From Monoraphidium neglectum (taxonomy: Eukaryota; Chlorophyta; Chlorophyceae; Sphaeropleales; Selenastraceae), in NCBI RefSeq assembly GCF_000611645.1, contig NW_014013566.1, positions 1-30,870 on the forward strand: a stretch of 30,870 bases of DNA. The letters run 5' to 3'. Below are positions 22,051-30,870 of the stretch, one piece after another (position 1 is the stretch's first letter; every line of letters begins with the position of its first letter). A model generated the notes under the pieces. It was given only the letters and a program-made list of their open reading frames with translations. It did not search any database and was not told the origin of the DNA. The position numbers and the translations under genes are program-made.

Positions 22051-25000
22051 AGGCGTCGGTGCTCAGGATTGTAACAAACGCGCCGTTGGCGCCAGCGGCG
22101 TCGATGGACGCGAGCGATGAGGAGAGGGCCGCCGCGCGATCCAGGATGCGCGCCGGCCGGCCTCCGACGAGGCCGGCGTGGGCCTGCACCTGGGAGGCGG
22201 CGAAGTCGGCGAGCGCGGGCCCCGCGCGTGCCGACCACGCGGCCCCGTCGAAGGGGCCGCCGCGCGTGGCGGCGGCGTCCAGGCGCGCGCGCCGCAGGCC
22301 GGCCGCGGCGTCCGGCGGCGGCGCCAGGGGCGCAGTGGCTGGAGAGGTCGAGGCCCTGTTGGGCCTTGCAGGGGGCAGCAGCTCGGGCCCACCCGCCGCA
22401 GCCAAGAGCCGCGCCGCGGGCGGCTCCCGCTCATAGTACCGGCCGCCGCCAGCTGCGACTCGAGTCAGGAAGAACACGCCCGGCGCGACGCGCGCCGGCT
22501 GACCCGGTGCCGCGGCCGGCTCCCAGCCGAGCCGCAGGCAGCCGGCGGTGTGGGCGGCAGCCATGGCCTGGAACTGGGGCCACGGCATCAGCACACGGTT
22601 CTGGGTCAAGCCCTCAAACACGCACGAGAAGCGGGGCAGGGCGCGCACCTGCGCCACCTGGAAAGCGGTGGATGATGTGTGGATGATTGGAGGGGTGGGC
22701 AGGGCAGTCAGGCTGCAGCAACAGGGTGTTGAATGATGGGTGCGCGCGAATAGGGCCTGTGGACAGCTGCGCTGCATCGGCAGACGCAGGAATGGGCCCT
22801 CCCGTGGATGTGACTGCATAGTTGGATTGATGCCTAGTTGGATTAGAGTCATCATAATCTCAGGCAAGGACAGTGACGGCGCCATCCACCCCAATGACCC
22901 CCAAATTTGCGCACCAGCATCGTCGCGCACACCCCGCTGCCGTATGCAAACAGCGCGATGCGCTTGGCGACCGCCGTGTCGCGCTCGCGGCTGAGCAGGG
23001 ACAGCAGGTTGAAGAACAGGCTGTTGGTGAGCAGCGGCCCCGCCAGCCGCGCAGCCGCAGCGCCGGCCGCGGCCTTCGAATCATAGATGGCCTGCAGCTC
23101 TTCAGGGGACGGCGGAGGGGCGCCAGATGCGGCGGCCTGGAGCTTGGCCAGGTGCTGCACCGCTTTCTCCACCCAATACCTGCAGGTGGGGATTATTTCA
23201 TGACCGGTTTGCTGAACCTGACACGCAGCGCATCATGTAGCATACACACAGCAGGTCATGGGCTCTGCCAGTCGTGAGCAGGTTGTCAAGGCCTTGACCA
23301 AGAAAGATCGTTTCAATCACCCACATAAGCTACACCAGTTAACTCCCTGCCCCTCCCTGCTTTGTGCAGGCACGTGCAAGTAAATCACAGGATTGGCTCA
23401 CTCTGATGCCGAGTGCACCACTAGCCGATCCACCGCAGCCAGCACGCCACCATCCCAGCCCATCAGGCGCGCCAGCGCCGCCGAGGCCTCGCCTAGTGCG
23501 CCCAGGTACGCCTGCAGGCTGCCGGCGCTGTCCACCACAGGGAACCCGCCCGCCGCGGCCGCCGCGGCAGCTGCTGCCTCCGCTGCCGCGTGATCTGGCA
23601 CTGCCGAGGTTTGCGGCGTCGTCGTTGCCGCGGATGGGGAGAGCATCGCATTGGCAGGGGGCGCGGCGAGGCCCGCAGTGGGTTTGAGGAACTCCAGGCC
23701 GTGGCGGGAGACAGTGGCACGGGTGGGGGAGATTACGAGCGGCGCGTCCGGGCCAACCAGCATGGCCACCGCGCCGGCGCCGAAGAAGCAGCTGAGAGGG
23801 CCTGTGCGGGGCATGGCAGCAAGAGGTGCGAGAGAGTGTGGGTTGCCATGGTGAGCGACGGATTGGTCAATGCAGGGCTGCTGGTAGACTGAAATGCGCT
23901 CTCGCGGCCAGGTATGCAGCTGTGCACGCTGCATCAGACCTCTCTCACCACACACAAGACATGCGCGCGACTCAAGGCACGCAGCAAGGCAGGTTGCCTG
24001 TGCAGCGCCTCAACGCGAACCACCGCAACTCAAAGCAGCCATCCAGCCGCATGTATGTGTGGCCAAGGCGGTCGTCAAGTCGGACCGTATCAAGCAAGCT
24101 ACTGCCCAAACAGCTCACCGTCCGGGTGGTTGAACCCGACGTCAGTTGTCACCACCACCGCCCAGCGCCCGTCCCACGCCTCGGACTCCACCCAGGCCAG
24201 CGCGTTCAGCAGCGCCGCCGCGCCGCCGTAGCAGGCGTGCACCACGTCGGTGCCCTCGAGCCCCGCGGCCGCGTCGGGGAACAGCTGCATCAGGTATGAC
24301 TTGATCGACTTGGCCCTGTCGACAGCCGACTCGGTGCCAACCTGGGGGTTGGCATAGTGAATTGGGCGGCGGTGGCACGCGCGCCGCGGCTGAGCTGAGA
24401 GGTCGCGTGTGGTTTTGTCGCGTGAAAGCGGGTTACCTGTGGCAGGCACATGCATGTGTTGCTTGTGAATGGAACAAAACAGGATTCAGCAAAGGAGCTT
24501 CGGCGACCAGCGCGCGTGAGAAAGGGCAACCTGGGCGGCATATCGCGGCCAGGGCCGCCAAAGACTTGGGCCCAGGTTGTTGGCATGCAGTTGACCTTGA
24601 CTTTGCAGCCCCCGCGCCACACAAGCCCCCAGCCCCACCCACCTCCAGACGCCCCACGCTGGCCGCCGGCACATTGTGGCGCTCCAAGAGCCGCGACACC
24701 GCGGTCAGCGCCATCGACACCGCATCCTCGTCAGCGCCTGGGAACGACACCTCGCGCAGCCCCATGCGCCGGCTGAACTTCCCCGCGACGCCGTCGCCCA
24801 ACAGGCGCTCAAACTCCTCGATCGACCCGCGGTTGGCGGGCACATAGGCCTCGATAGCGTGGATGCCGGCCGCCGCGCTGGTGGGACTCGCCGCAGCGTG
24901 GCCGACGCTGGGGTCTCTGCAGGCCTTGCCAGCTCCAGCGCCGGCGGCAGCGCTGGTGGCGTCCGGGGCGGCTGGCGGCACGGCGGCCTGCTCAAACACT

Positions 25001-25503
25001 TCCGTGGACTGCGCAGGCGTGAGGGGCGGCTCTGGACTGGCGCTGCTCGACTTCGCTTTGCCCCCGCCGCCGACGGCACTGCCTTTGGCGGCGGCCGCTG
25101 CTGCAGTGGCCGGCGGAGCGGCGGGCAGCGCGGCCAGCAGCCCTGCCAGCGTCAAGCCGCCCAGCAGATCCAGCTGCTGCACCGACGCAGCTGCCGCTGC
25201 CTCGCCGCCCCCAAACGCGTGCCCTGCCCAATTGGCCAGCTCCACCGCGCCCAGAGAGTCCAGCCCCAGGTCTGCCAGGGGCTCGTGGTCGGGGATGGCC
25301 TCAGGGCCGCAGCCCAGCAGCGCGGCAAGCTTCAAAACCACCACACTGCGGCGCACGTCTGCAGTGGCGGCTCCGCCGCTTGCGCTGGGGGCGGCGGCTG
25401 CCTCGCATTTGCCACTTGCTCCACTGCCACTTGCCATGGAAGCGGCTAGCGCTGTTGATGTCTGCCCTGTTCCCTCGCCGCCCCTGGGCGGGCTGCTGCC
25501 AGC

Positions 25504-25582
<79 letters not shown>

Positions 25583-28500
25583 AAACTGCCAGTGCCGCCC
25601 CCAAAATCACCTGAGCCTGCGTCTACGTTGGCAACTTTGCCTGTCACGCGCGCCTGGCCGTGTGCCTCCACTCCACCATCAGGTGTACACGCGCTGCTGC
25701 GGCGGCCGTTGCCCCCCTGGCTGCTGGCAGGCAGCGCAGCCAGCAGCCCTGCCAGCGTCAAGCCGCTCAACAGGTCCAGCTGCTGTACCGACGCAGCCAC
25801 CGCTGCCTCGCCGCCCCCAAACTCGTGCGCCGCCCAGTTGGCCAGCTCCACCGCGCCCAGAGAGTCCAGCCCCAGGTCTGCCAGGGGCTCGTGGTCGGGG
25901 ATGGCCTCAGGGCCGCAGCCCAGCAGTGCGGCCAGCTTGGACACCACAATGCTGCGGCGCGCGTCGGCAGTGGCCGCGACGGCGCTTGTGCTGGGGGCGG
26001 CAGCCGCCTCGGCGGACGCAGATGGTGCGGCCGACGCCTGCCCTGTCCAGTTGCTGCCCTTGGGCGGGCTGCTGCCGGTGCCGCTGCTGGTCGAATCGCC
26101 ACTGCCACCCGCAAAAACACCTGCGCCTGCATCTGCGCTGGCAACTTTGCCTGTCACGTGTGGCCGGCCGTGGGCCTCCACTTCACAATCCGGCGTACCA
26201 GGGCCGCTGCCGCGGCCCCTGCTGCCCTTCCTGCCTGCAGGCAGCGCGGCCAGCAGCCCTGCCAGCGTCAAGCCGCCCAGCAGATCCAGCTGCTGCACCG
26301 ACGCAGCCACCGCTGCCTCGCCGCCCCCAAACTCGTGTGCCGCCCAGTTGGCCAGCTCCACCGCGCCCAGAGAGTCCAGCCCAAGGTCTGCCAGGGGCTC
26401 GTGGTCGGGGATGGCCTCAGGGCTGCAGCCCAGCAGCGCGGCTAGCTTCGACACCACAATGCTGCGGCGCGCGTCTGCAGCGGCGGCTCCGCCGCGTGTG
26501 CCGAGGTTGGCGGCTGCCGCGGCGGAGGCAGATGGTGCAGCCGACGCCTGCCCTGTGGACTCCCTGCCAGTCCGCCGGCTGCTGCCGACGTCGCTGCTGC
26601 TGCCGCTGCTGCTGCCAGTGCCACTCCCAAAACAACGTGTTTCTACTCCGGCGGTGACAGGGTTGTCTGTCACGTGTGGCCGGCCGTGGGCCTCCACTCC
26701 ACGATCGGGCGTACCAGGGCCGCTGCCGCGGCCGCTGCTGCCATCCCTGCCTGCAGGCAGCGCAGCCAGCAGCCCCGCCAGCGTCAAGCCGCTCAGCAGG
26801 TCCAGCTGCTGCACCGACGCAGCTGCCGCCGCCTCGCCACCCCCAAACTCGTGCGCCGCCCAGTTGGCCATCTCCACCGCGCCCAGAGAGTCCAGCCCCA
26901 GGTCTGCCAGGGGCTCGTGGTCAGGGATGGCCTCAGGGCCACAGCCCAGCAGCGCGGCCAGCTTGGACACCACAATGCTGCGGCGCACGTCGGCTGTGGT
27001 CACCGCCGCAGCGGCGGCCGCCGCGCGGCTGCTGCTTGTCGCATCGGAGAGGTTGCCCTTTACCGGTGCTGTGTCGGTGAAACACTGCACAGCATTGTTG
27101 GCGCGCGCCTGTGGATCGTCGACCGCCGCAGCAGCTGCCGCGGCGGACCCTGGCGCTGCAGGTGAGGCCGCCACAACCACTCCGGCAGCTGCCGTCGCCG
27201 CTGGCACGGCAAATCCCTCCTGGAGCAAAGACAGGGGCGCCAGCGCTGCTGCTGGCGGCTCCGAAACAGAAACGGAGCCTGCCGCTGGACCGTCATCTTG
27301 CAGCAGGTGCCGCAGCCGGCTGAAAGCAGAGTGCTGCCGCCCGCCACCCGCCGGCTTGCACCGCGGCAAGATTGTCACCGGCCGCCCCACCCGCTGCGCG
27401 TCCGGCTCGAGCATCCGCAGCAGCAGTGCCGCCACGTCGCGCGCCGCCATGTCCCGCAGCCCGGCGGCGGCCAGGTGCCTGCGCGCGTGCAGCACGTCCG
27501 TCGCGTTGGCCCAAGCGCTGACGTAGCCGGCCCCCGACACCGCCGGAAGGTCGACGACGGCGGCCGGCAGGCCGAGCGCCCGGCGCAGCTGCGCGACGCC
27601 GGCGAGCGCCTGGTTTGCCATCACGTACGACGCCTGCCGCGCCATGCCGCTCACGCGGCCAAAGCTGCTCGCGAGGAGGAACGCGCGCACGGGCTGGCCG
27701 GCCGTCGCGTCGTGCAGGTTGAGCGCGCCGGCAGCCTTGATCGCAAACGCTGGGTGGTCGCGCGCGTGCGGCGCGGCGGTCGAGTCGGCGCTGTAGGCTG
27801 TGGCAAAGTGCGCGACGCCCTCGATCGGCCCGCCAGCCGCCGCCAGCGCGGCGCGCATGGCCGCCGCGTCGGACACATCGCAGGCCGCGACTGCGACCGC
27901 GACGCTGCCGCTGGCCCGCAGCGCGTCGAGTCTGGCCGCCGCCGCCGCAGAGAGACCGGCCGCGCCGCGGCTGCCGAGCAACAGGAGGCGGCGCGCGGCA
28001 CCGGTGGTCGCGAGGGCCGCGGCGAACTCCAGCCCGACGCCGCTGGTGCCGCCAGTGACGACAAACACGCCCGTGAACGGGCGGGAAGCTGCCGACGACG
28101 GCGACAGGGCCGAGGGCGTGGGCATGGGCACCGGCGTCGGCGGCGTGCGTGTGGCGTCGCCTGCACCCGCAGCGGGAGGGGCAGACGGCGCCGGAGCAAC
28201 TGCTGCGACCGCAGCCTTTGTGGGGAGCGCCGCGGCTGCGGAGTCACTTGCATCCCGCGCGACCTTCATCAGCGCAGCCGCGCGCCCGGCCGGCGGCGCC
28301 GGCGGCGGCGCCCGCGGCTGCTCCGGCGCCGCCGCCAGCGCCGCCGGGGGCGGCCACCACCCGTGCGGCACGCGCAGCACGAGCTTCCCAGTGTGCTGCC
28401 CGCGGGCGAGAGTCCGCAGCGCGTCGCCAGCCTGCTCTACGGGCAGCACAGTGACCTCTGGCGGCGAGGGCGCGTCCCATAGCGCAGCAACACTCTCATG

Positions 28501-30870
28501 CAGCACCTGCGGATAACCAGGGCATCAAAGGGTGGACAATGAATCAAGAGTGTTGCTTGGCAATCCATATGTACCATGTTTGATGCCTCGATGGCACCAA
28601 AACAGAAGGATAGCATACAAAACAAGATGTGCGGAGGGTGCGCTGCCACCCCTAAAACAGTGTCGGCATGGCATCGCGACCCTGGACTGCCGTCGGCACC
28701 CCTCGTCCCCTGACCGCCGGCACCTTTTGTGCGCCACTATGCATCCGCCCCATCAAGAACTCCGCACACCACGCAATGCAACCGCTCGCACACGCGCATG
28801 CATGCATCAAACCCCACAAGCGCGACGCAGCATACCCCAGCAAACATTCATCAATCGCACTCGCACGCGCACATGCAGATGGACAGTCATATTCACTCTT
28901 CACTCACCCGGACGAGGGTCTCCGCGTCGTCCTCCACGAGCATGTCCACGTGCGCCGAGATGAACGTGATGTTGCGCTTGAGCAGGCTCAGGTCAAGAGG
29001 CGTGCCCCCCAAGATGTCGCGCTTCCCCACCTCCACAAACCGCCCACACGGCGCCACCAGCGCCAGCGAACCGACCAGCCCCGCGCCCGACAGGCTGTTG
29101 AGCACCACGCTGACGCCGCGCCCGCCCGTCGCGGCTGCGACCGCGGGGCCCCAGCTGGCCGGCGGCGCGCGCGAGTCCAGGACAGCGACGACGCCCTGTT
29201 CCCGCGACAGCCGCTCCCTCTTGGCGGCCGACCCCGCGCTTGCGATGACGCGGCAGCCGACGCGCTGCGCGACGCGCAGCGCCGCTTGGCCCAGGCCGCC
29301 TAGGGCGCTGTGGATCAGCAGCGTGTCCCGCCGCGCCAGCCGCGCGCGCTCCAGCAGCGCGTAGTGCGCCGTCAGCTGCCCGACAAGGTAGCCCGCCGCC
29401 TCCGCCAGCGGCGCATCGCCGCCGCCGCCGTCGGGCGGCAGCGGCACGCACAGTGCCGCCGGCACGGCGACGAGCCCGGCCGCGCCGGGGCGCGCGGCGG
29501 ACGCGGCGGCGGCAGCGTCGGGGGCGCCGCTCAGGACGTCCAGCAAGACGGCGGCGACGCGGGCGCCGGGGCGCAGCTTGGGCAGCGCTTCTGCGACGCC
29601 GGGGCCGACCTCTGCCACCACGCCTGACAGCTCCAGCCCTAGGGGCACCTTGAAGCCCGGCAGCAGATCTAGGCCGACCATCACGTCCCTTGAGTTGGCA
29701 TTGAGGGTGGGTGGAACAGGGTGGTTGGGGGCGGGGCGGGACAACGGCAAGAGCGGGGCGGTTTCGGCTCTGGCCACCTTGTCTCCAAAGTGCCGGGAGC
29801 GGTGCAGGGACACATCCAAGCAGCAGCTTCTCAGCAGGCGCGCACCCAGGTCCCCTGCAGCTGCACATGACTCATTCCAAAACCGCCTCACCTGAAGTTG
29901 AGCCCGATGCCGGCGACCTCAATCAGCACCTCCCCATCCCGCAGCGGAGGGATCTGGGTTTCGACAAAACCTGCTGATGACAGCTGCCCTGGTGACGTGA
30001 TGCAGAGTTCCCAGGTCGTGCGGCTGCCATCCACGACGCCCGCCGCTGCGGGCGCGCCGTCGCCGCTCCAGCCGTCAGGGTCCGCCGCCGGCGCCGTGTG
30101 AGGGGAGGGGGCGGCCACCGCCTCAGGACCGGCCGGCGGATTGGGCACGCCGCCGGCGTCGATCTGCGAGACCTCTGCGGTGGCCGGCACGACTGTCTGG
30201 ACCAGCTGCCCCGCAGCTGCCGGCAGCCGCAGCGGCCGCAGGCGGGGCGCCCAGCAGGCGCCACCGTCGGCCGCAACGACCAGCTCGGGCTCTTGGCCAA
30301 AAGGCGCACGCAGGCACAGCGCGCCGACCGCGGAGAGCGCCGAGCGGCTCAGACCGCCGCTGCCCGGCGGCTGCACGACTGCCAGGCAATGCAGCGCCCT
30401 GCCGGGCGCCTCCACGCGCGCCGCGCGGCAGAAGCCCAGCAGCCGGTGCGCCTCCAGGCCGTGCGGCGGCAGGAGGAGCACCACAAAGGCCGTGCCTGTC
30501 GGGGCGGCCCCCCACGCGGCCACGAGTTGCTCCACGCTGCTGCGCGCGTCAACCACGAGCTGCACTCTCCCCGCGCGCAGCTCGGGCAGCAGCGCGATGT
30601 CGGCCCCGCCGCCGACGACGCCGCTGGTGGTAGTGGTGTTGGAGTCCTCAGATGAGAACAGCAGGTCAGCTGCACCGCTGCTGCCGCCGCGCCGCTCGGC
30701 AGGCACCAGGGCGTCGAGGATGCCCTCCGGCCCCAGCCACGCCGCCGCGCCCGGCGGCGGCGCCGCGGCCGTCCCGAGCGGCGGCGGCGGCGCGGGGACG
30801 TGGCGGAGCTCGTGGAGAGCCGCCTCTGGGGCGGGGCGGGGGCGGGTGCGGGGGGGCACCAACTCCAGCG
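19708..30870 (-). CDS. Giant modular type I PKS, C-terminal part: psiKR-ER-KR-ACPx4-HMGS-AOS
   Basis: The 3' end of a multimodular PKS gene; the 5' end lies beyond the right edge. Minus-strand exons in reading order: 30870-29892 (partial), 29688-28908, 28506-24643, 24341-24119, 23801-23402, 23179-22915, 22657-21802, 21578-21444, 21088-20974, 20706-20580, 20193-19708 (TGA). Phases agree at every junction and give 2,742 residues. Domains by residue of this fragment: structural KR-like region about 60-240, ER about 290-635, KR about 729-965, four ACPs about 1092-1715, HMGS about 1800-2250, AOS about 2370-2740. No thioesterase follows; the protein ends in the AOS domain. The first residues (ALHELRHVPAP) resemble the linker between a dehydratase and a structural KR, so a DH probably lies just upstream, making this a fully reducing module (inference). 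Giant type I PKSs are known in green algae; this terminus is unusual. Confidence 0.93.
20470..20546 (-). repeat. (CA)n microsatellite, (GT)n in the sense of the PKS gene
   Basis: A pure dinucleotide tract of about 38 units in the PKS intron between exons 20706-20580 and 20193-19708. In gene orientation it is a GT tract about 33 bases after the 5' splice site. Confidence 0.97.
22420..24870 (-). other. HMG-CoA synthase-like (HMGS/HCS) domain of the PKS
   Basis: Thiolase-superfamily domain that condenses an acyl donor with a beta-keto thioester (family knowledge). It spans five exons. Landmarks: GIHAIEAYVPANRG start; GRLEVGTES with Glu1878; RAKSIKSYLMQLF; HACYGGAAALLNALAWVES with the nucleophile Cys1911; FFGAGAVAMLVGPDAP; LVVHSAS with His2078; RIALFAYGSG; and the closing PGVFFLTRVAAGGGRYYERE. 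The Glu-Cys-His triad of bacterial HMGS (E79, C111, H233 in S. aureus MvaS) is therefore kept, with similar Glu-Cys spacing. The usual GNxYTGS loop reads GPLLTNS, and the Pro/Lys after the catalytic His are changed, which suggests altered substrate handling, for example ACP-bound acyl groups. Confidence 0.93.
25120..25358 (-). other. Acyl carrier protein domain ACP4
   Basis: The most divergent of the four (SVVVLKLAALLGC at the start, ANWAGHAFGG after the active site) but with an intact LGLDSLGAVEL Ser. It is followed by a low-complexity linker of about 75 residues leading to the HMGS domain. Confidence 0.95.
25507..25581 (-). repeat. Coding triplet repeat, 25 units, poly-Ser in the ACP3-ACP4 linker
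   Basis: A pure (GCT)25 run on the plus strand, read as (AGC)25 on the coding minus strand. It encodes 25 consecutive Ser inside a longer Ser run. It is in frame, and explains why this ACP spacing is about 100 bp longer than the other two. Confidence 0.97.
25726..25965 (-). other. Acyl carrier protein domain ACP3
   Basis: Near-identical to ACP1 and ACP2, with intact LGLDSLGAVELANW. The spacing from ACP2 is about 510 bp. It is followed by the linker that contains the poly-Ser run. Confidence 0.96.
26236..26475 (-). other. Acyl carrier protein domain ACP2
   Basis: Same pattern with an intact LGLDSLGAVELANW. It is preceded by a linker holding the repeated GTPDxxVEAHGRPHVT motif, then a Ser/Gly-rich stretch, so the repeat unit of about 516 bp includes linker as well as domain. 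Confidence 0.96.
26752..26991 (-). other. Acyl carrier protein domain ACP1
   Basis: First of four tandem carrier domains. It has the phosphopantetheine site LGLDSLGAVEMANW with the acceptor Ser, inside a four-helix pattern from RRSIVVSKLAALLGC to LAGLLAALPA. It carries Met after AVE where the other three have Leu. Confidence 0.96.
27370..28085 (-). other. Ketoreductase (KR) domain of the PKS
   Basis: NADPH-dependent reduction of the beta-keto group. The Rossmann motif VVTGGTSGVGLEFAAAL opens the domain. The catalytic tetrad appears complete: Lys in FAIKAAGALNLH, Ser in LLASSFG, and Tyr and Asn in SYVMANQAL. The LDD motif of B-type KRs is missing and the usual HAAG reads HFAT, so the stereochemical type is not called. 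A Pro/Ala-rich linker of about 85 residues separates ER from KR. Confidence 0.93.
28360..29990 (-). other. Enoylreductase (ER) domain of the PKS
   Basis: Medium-chain reductase fold that reduces the alpha,beta double bond of the growing chain using NADPH (family knowledge). Seen: DGEVLIEVAGIGLNF running across an intron into RDVMVG, the ER signature; LGLELSGVVAEVGPGV; the NADPH-binding LIHSALGGLGQAALRVAQ; VVLNSLSG; FVEVGKRDILGG; and the closing GKLVLRVPHG. The domain spans three exons (29892, 29688-28908 and 28506 onward) with matching phases. Confidence 0.93.
30040..30700 (-). other. Structural (pseudo) ketoreductase region of the PKS
   Basis: Segments such as RVQLVVDARSSVEQLVAAW, FVVLLLPPHG and LSAVGALCLRAPFGQEPE sit directly before the ER, where fully reducing PKS modules carry a truncated, inactive KR fold. 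No NADPH-binding glycine motif is visible, consistent with a structural role. The assignment rests more on position than on motif strength. Confidence 0.6.

Noticed and set aside
22915..24643. HMGS region as a degenerate ketosynthase
   Set aside because: VGTES, HACYGG and YGSG are HMGS landmarks; the KS active-site and double-His motifs are absent.
22420..24870. A separate mevalonate-pathway HMG-CoA synthase gene
   Set aside because: The HMGS start shares an exon with the ACPs and the HMGS end shares an exon with the AOS, with matching phases at all junctions, so it is a domain of the PKS.
24863..27526. An 887-residue open frame on the plus strand
   Set aside because: It is antisense to the PKS exon with the four ACPs. 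It reads as repetitive Ser/Ala/Pro with a poly-Leu run from the triplet repeat. GC-rich codon bias keeps the opposite strand open.

Overview
This is eukaryotic nuclear DNA, most likely from a green alga (chlorophyte). Exons are GC-rich and split by many introns with gtgagt-like donors and cag acceptors. (CA)n/(GT)n tracts are frequent, and a TGTAA motif, the usual chlorophyte poly(A) signal, lies downstream of the first gene. No bacterial operon signals, tRNA, rRNA or CRISPR were seen. The lineage is inferred from style only and was not tested by a database search.

Layout. (1) 1-10000, plus strand: the 3' part of a SNF2-family DNA-dependent ATPase gene, 26 exons in view that join in frame to about 1,002 residues, with the 5' end outside the window. 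(2) 10001-11224: gap with a TGTAA motif. (3) 11225-13925 and 15732-18181, plus strand: tandemly duplicated glutathione S-transferase genes with identical eight-exon structures (204 and 207 residues), separated by a 1.8 kb gap. (4) 18182-19707: gap between convergent genes, holding a small minisatellite. (5) 30870-19708, minus strand: the C-terminal 2,742 residues of a giant modular type I polyketide synthase (PKS) whose 5' end lies beyond the right edge.

The PKS is the main discovery. Its visible order is structural (pseudo) KR region, enoylreductase (ER), ketoreductase (KR), four nearly identical acyl carrier proteins (ACPs), an HMG-CoA-synthase-like domain (HMGS/HCS), then a PLP-dependent alpha-oxoamine synthase (AOS) at the C-terminus, with no thioesterase. 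One 3.9 kb exon carries the ER end, KR, all four ACPs and the HMGS start. A second exon carries the HMGS end and the AOS start. The fusion is therefore read directly from open exons.

Proposed function (inference): the last module fully reduces the chain, the ACP array holds it, the HMGS domain adds a beta-branch or condenses an acyl unit, and the AOS releases it by decarboxylative condensation with an amino acid. The product would be an aminoketone or sphingoid-like lipid. HMGS enzymes normally act in trans in bacterial beta-branching systems, so a tetra-ACP/HMGS/AOS terminus in one algal polypeptide looks new to me; I could not search for precedents.
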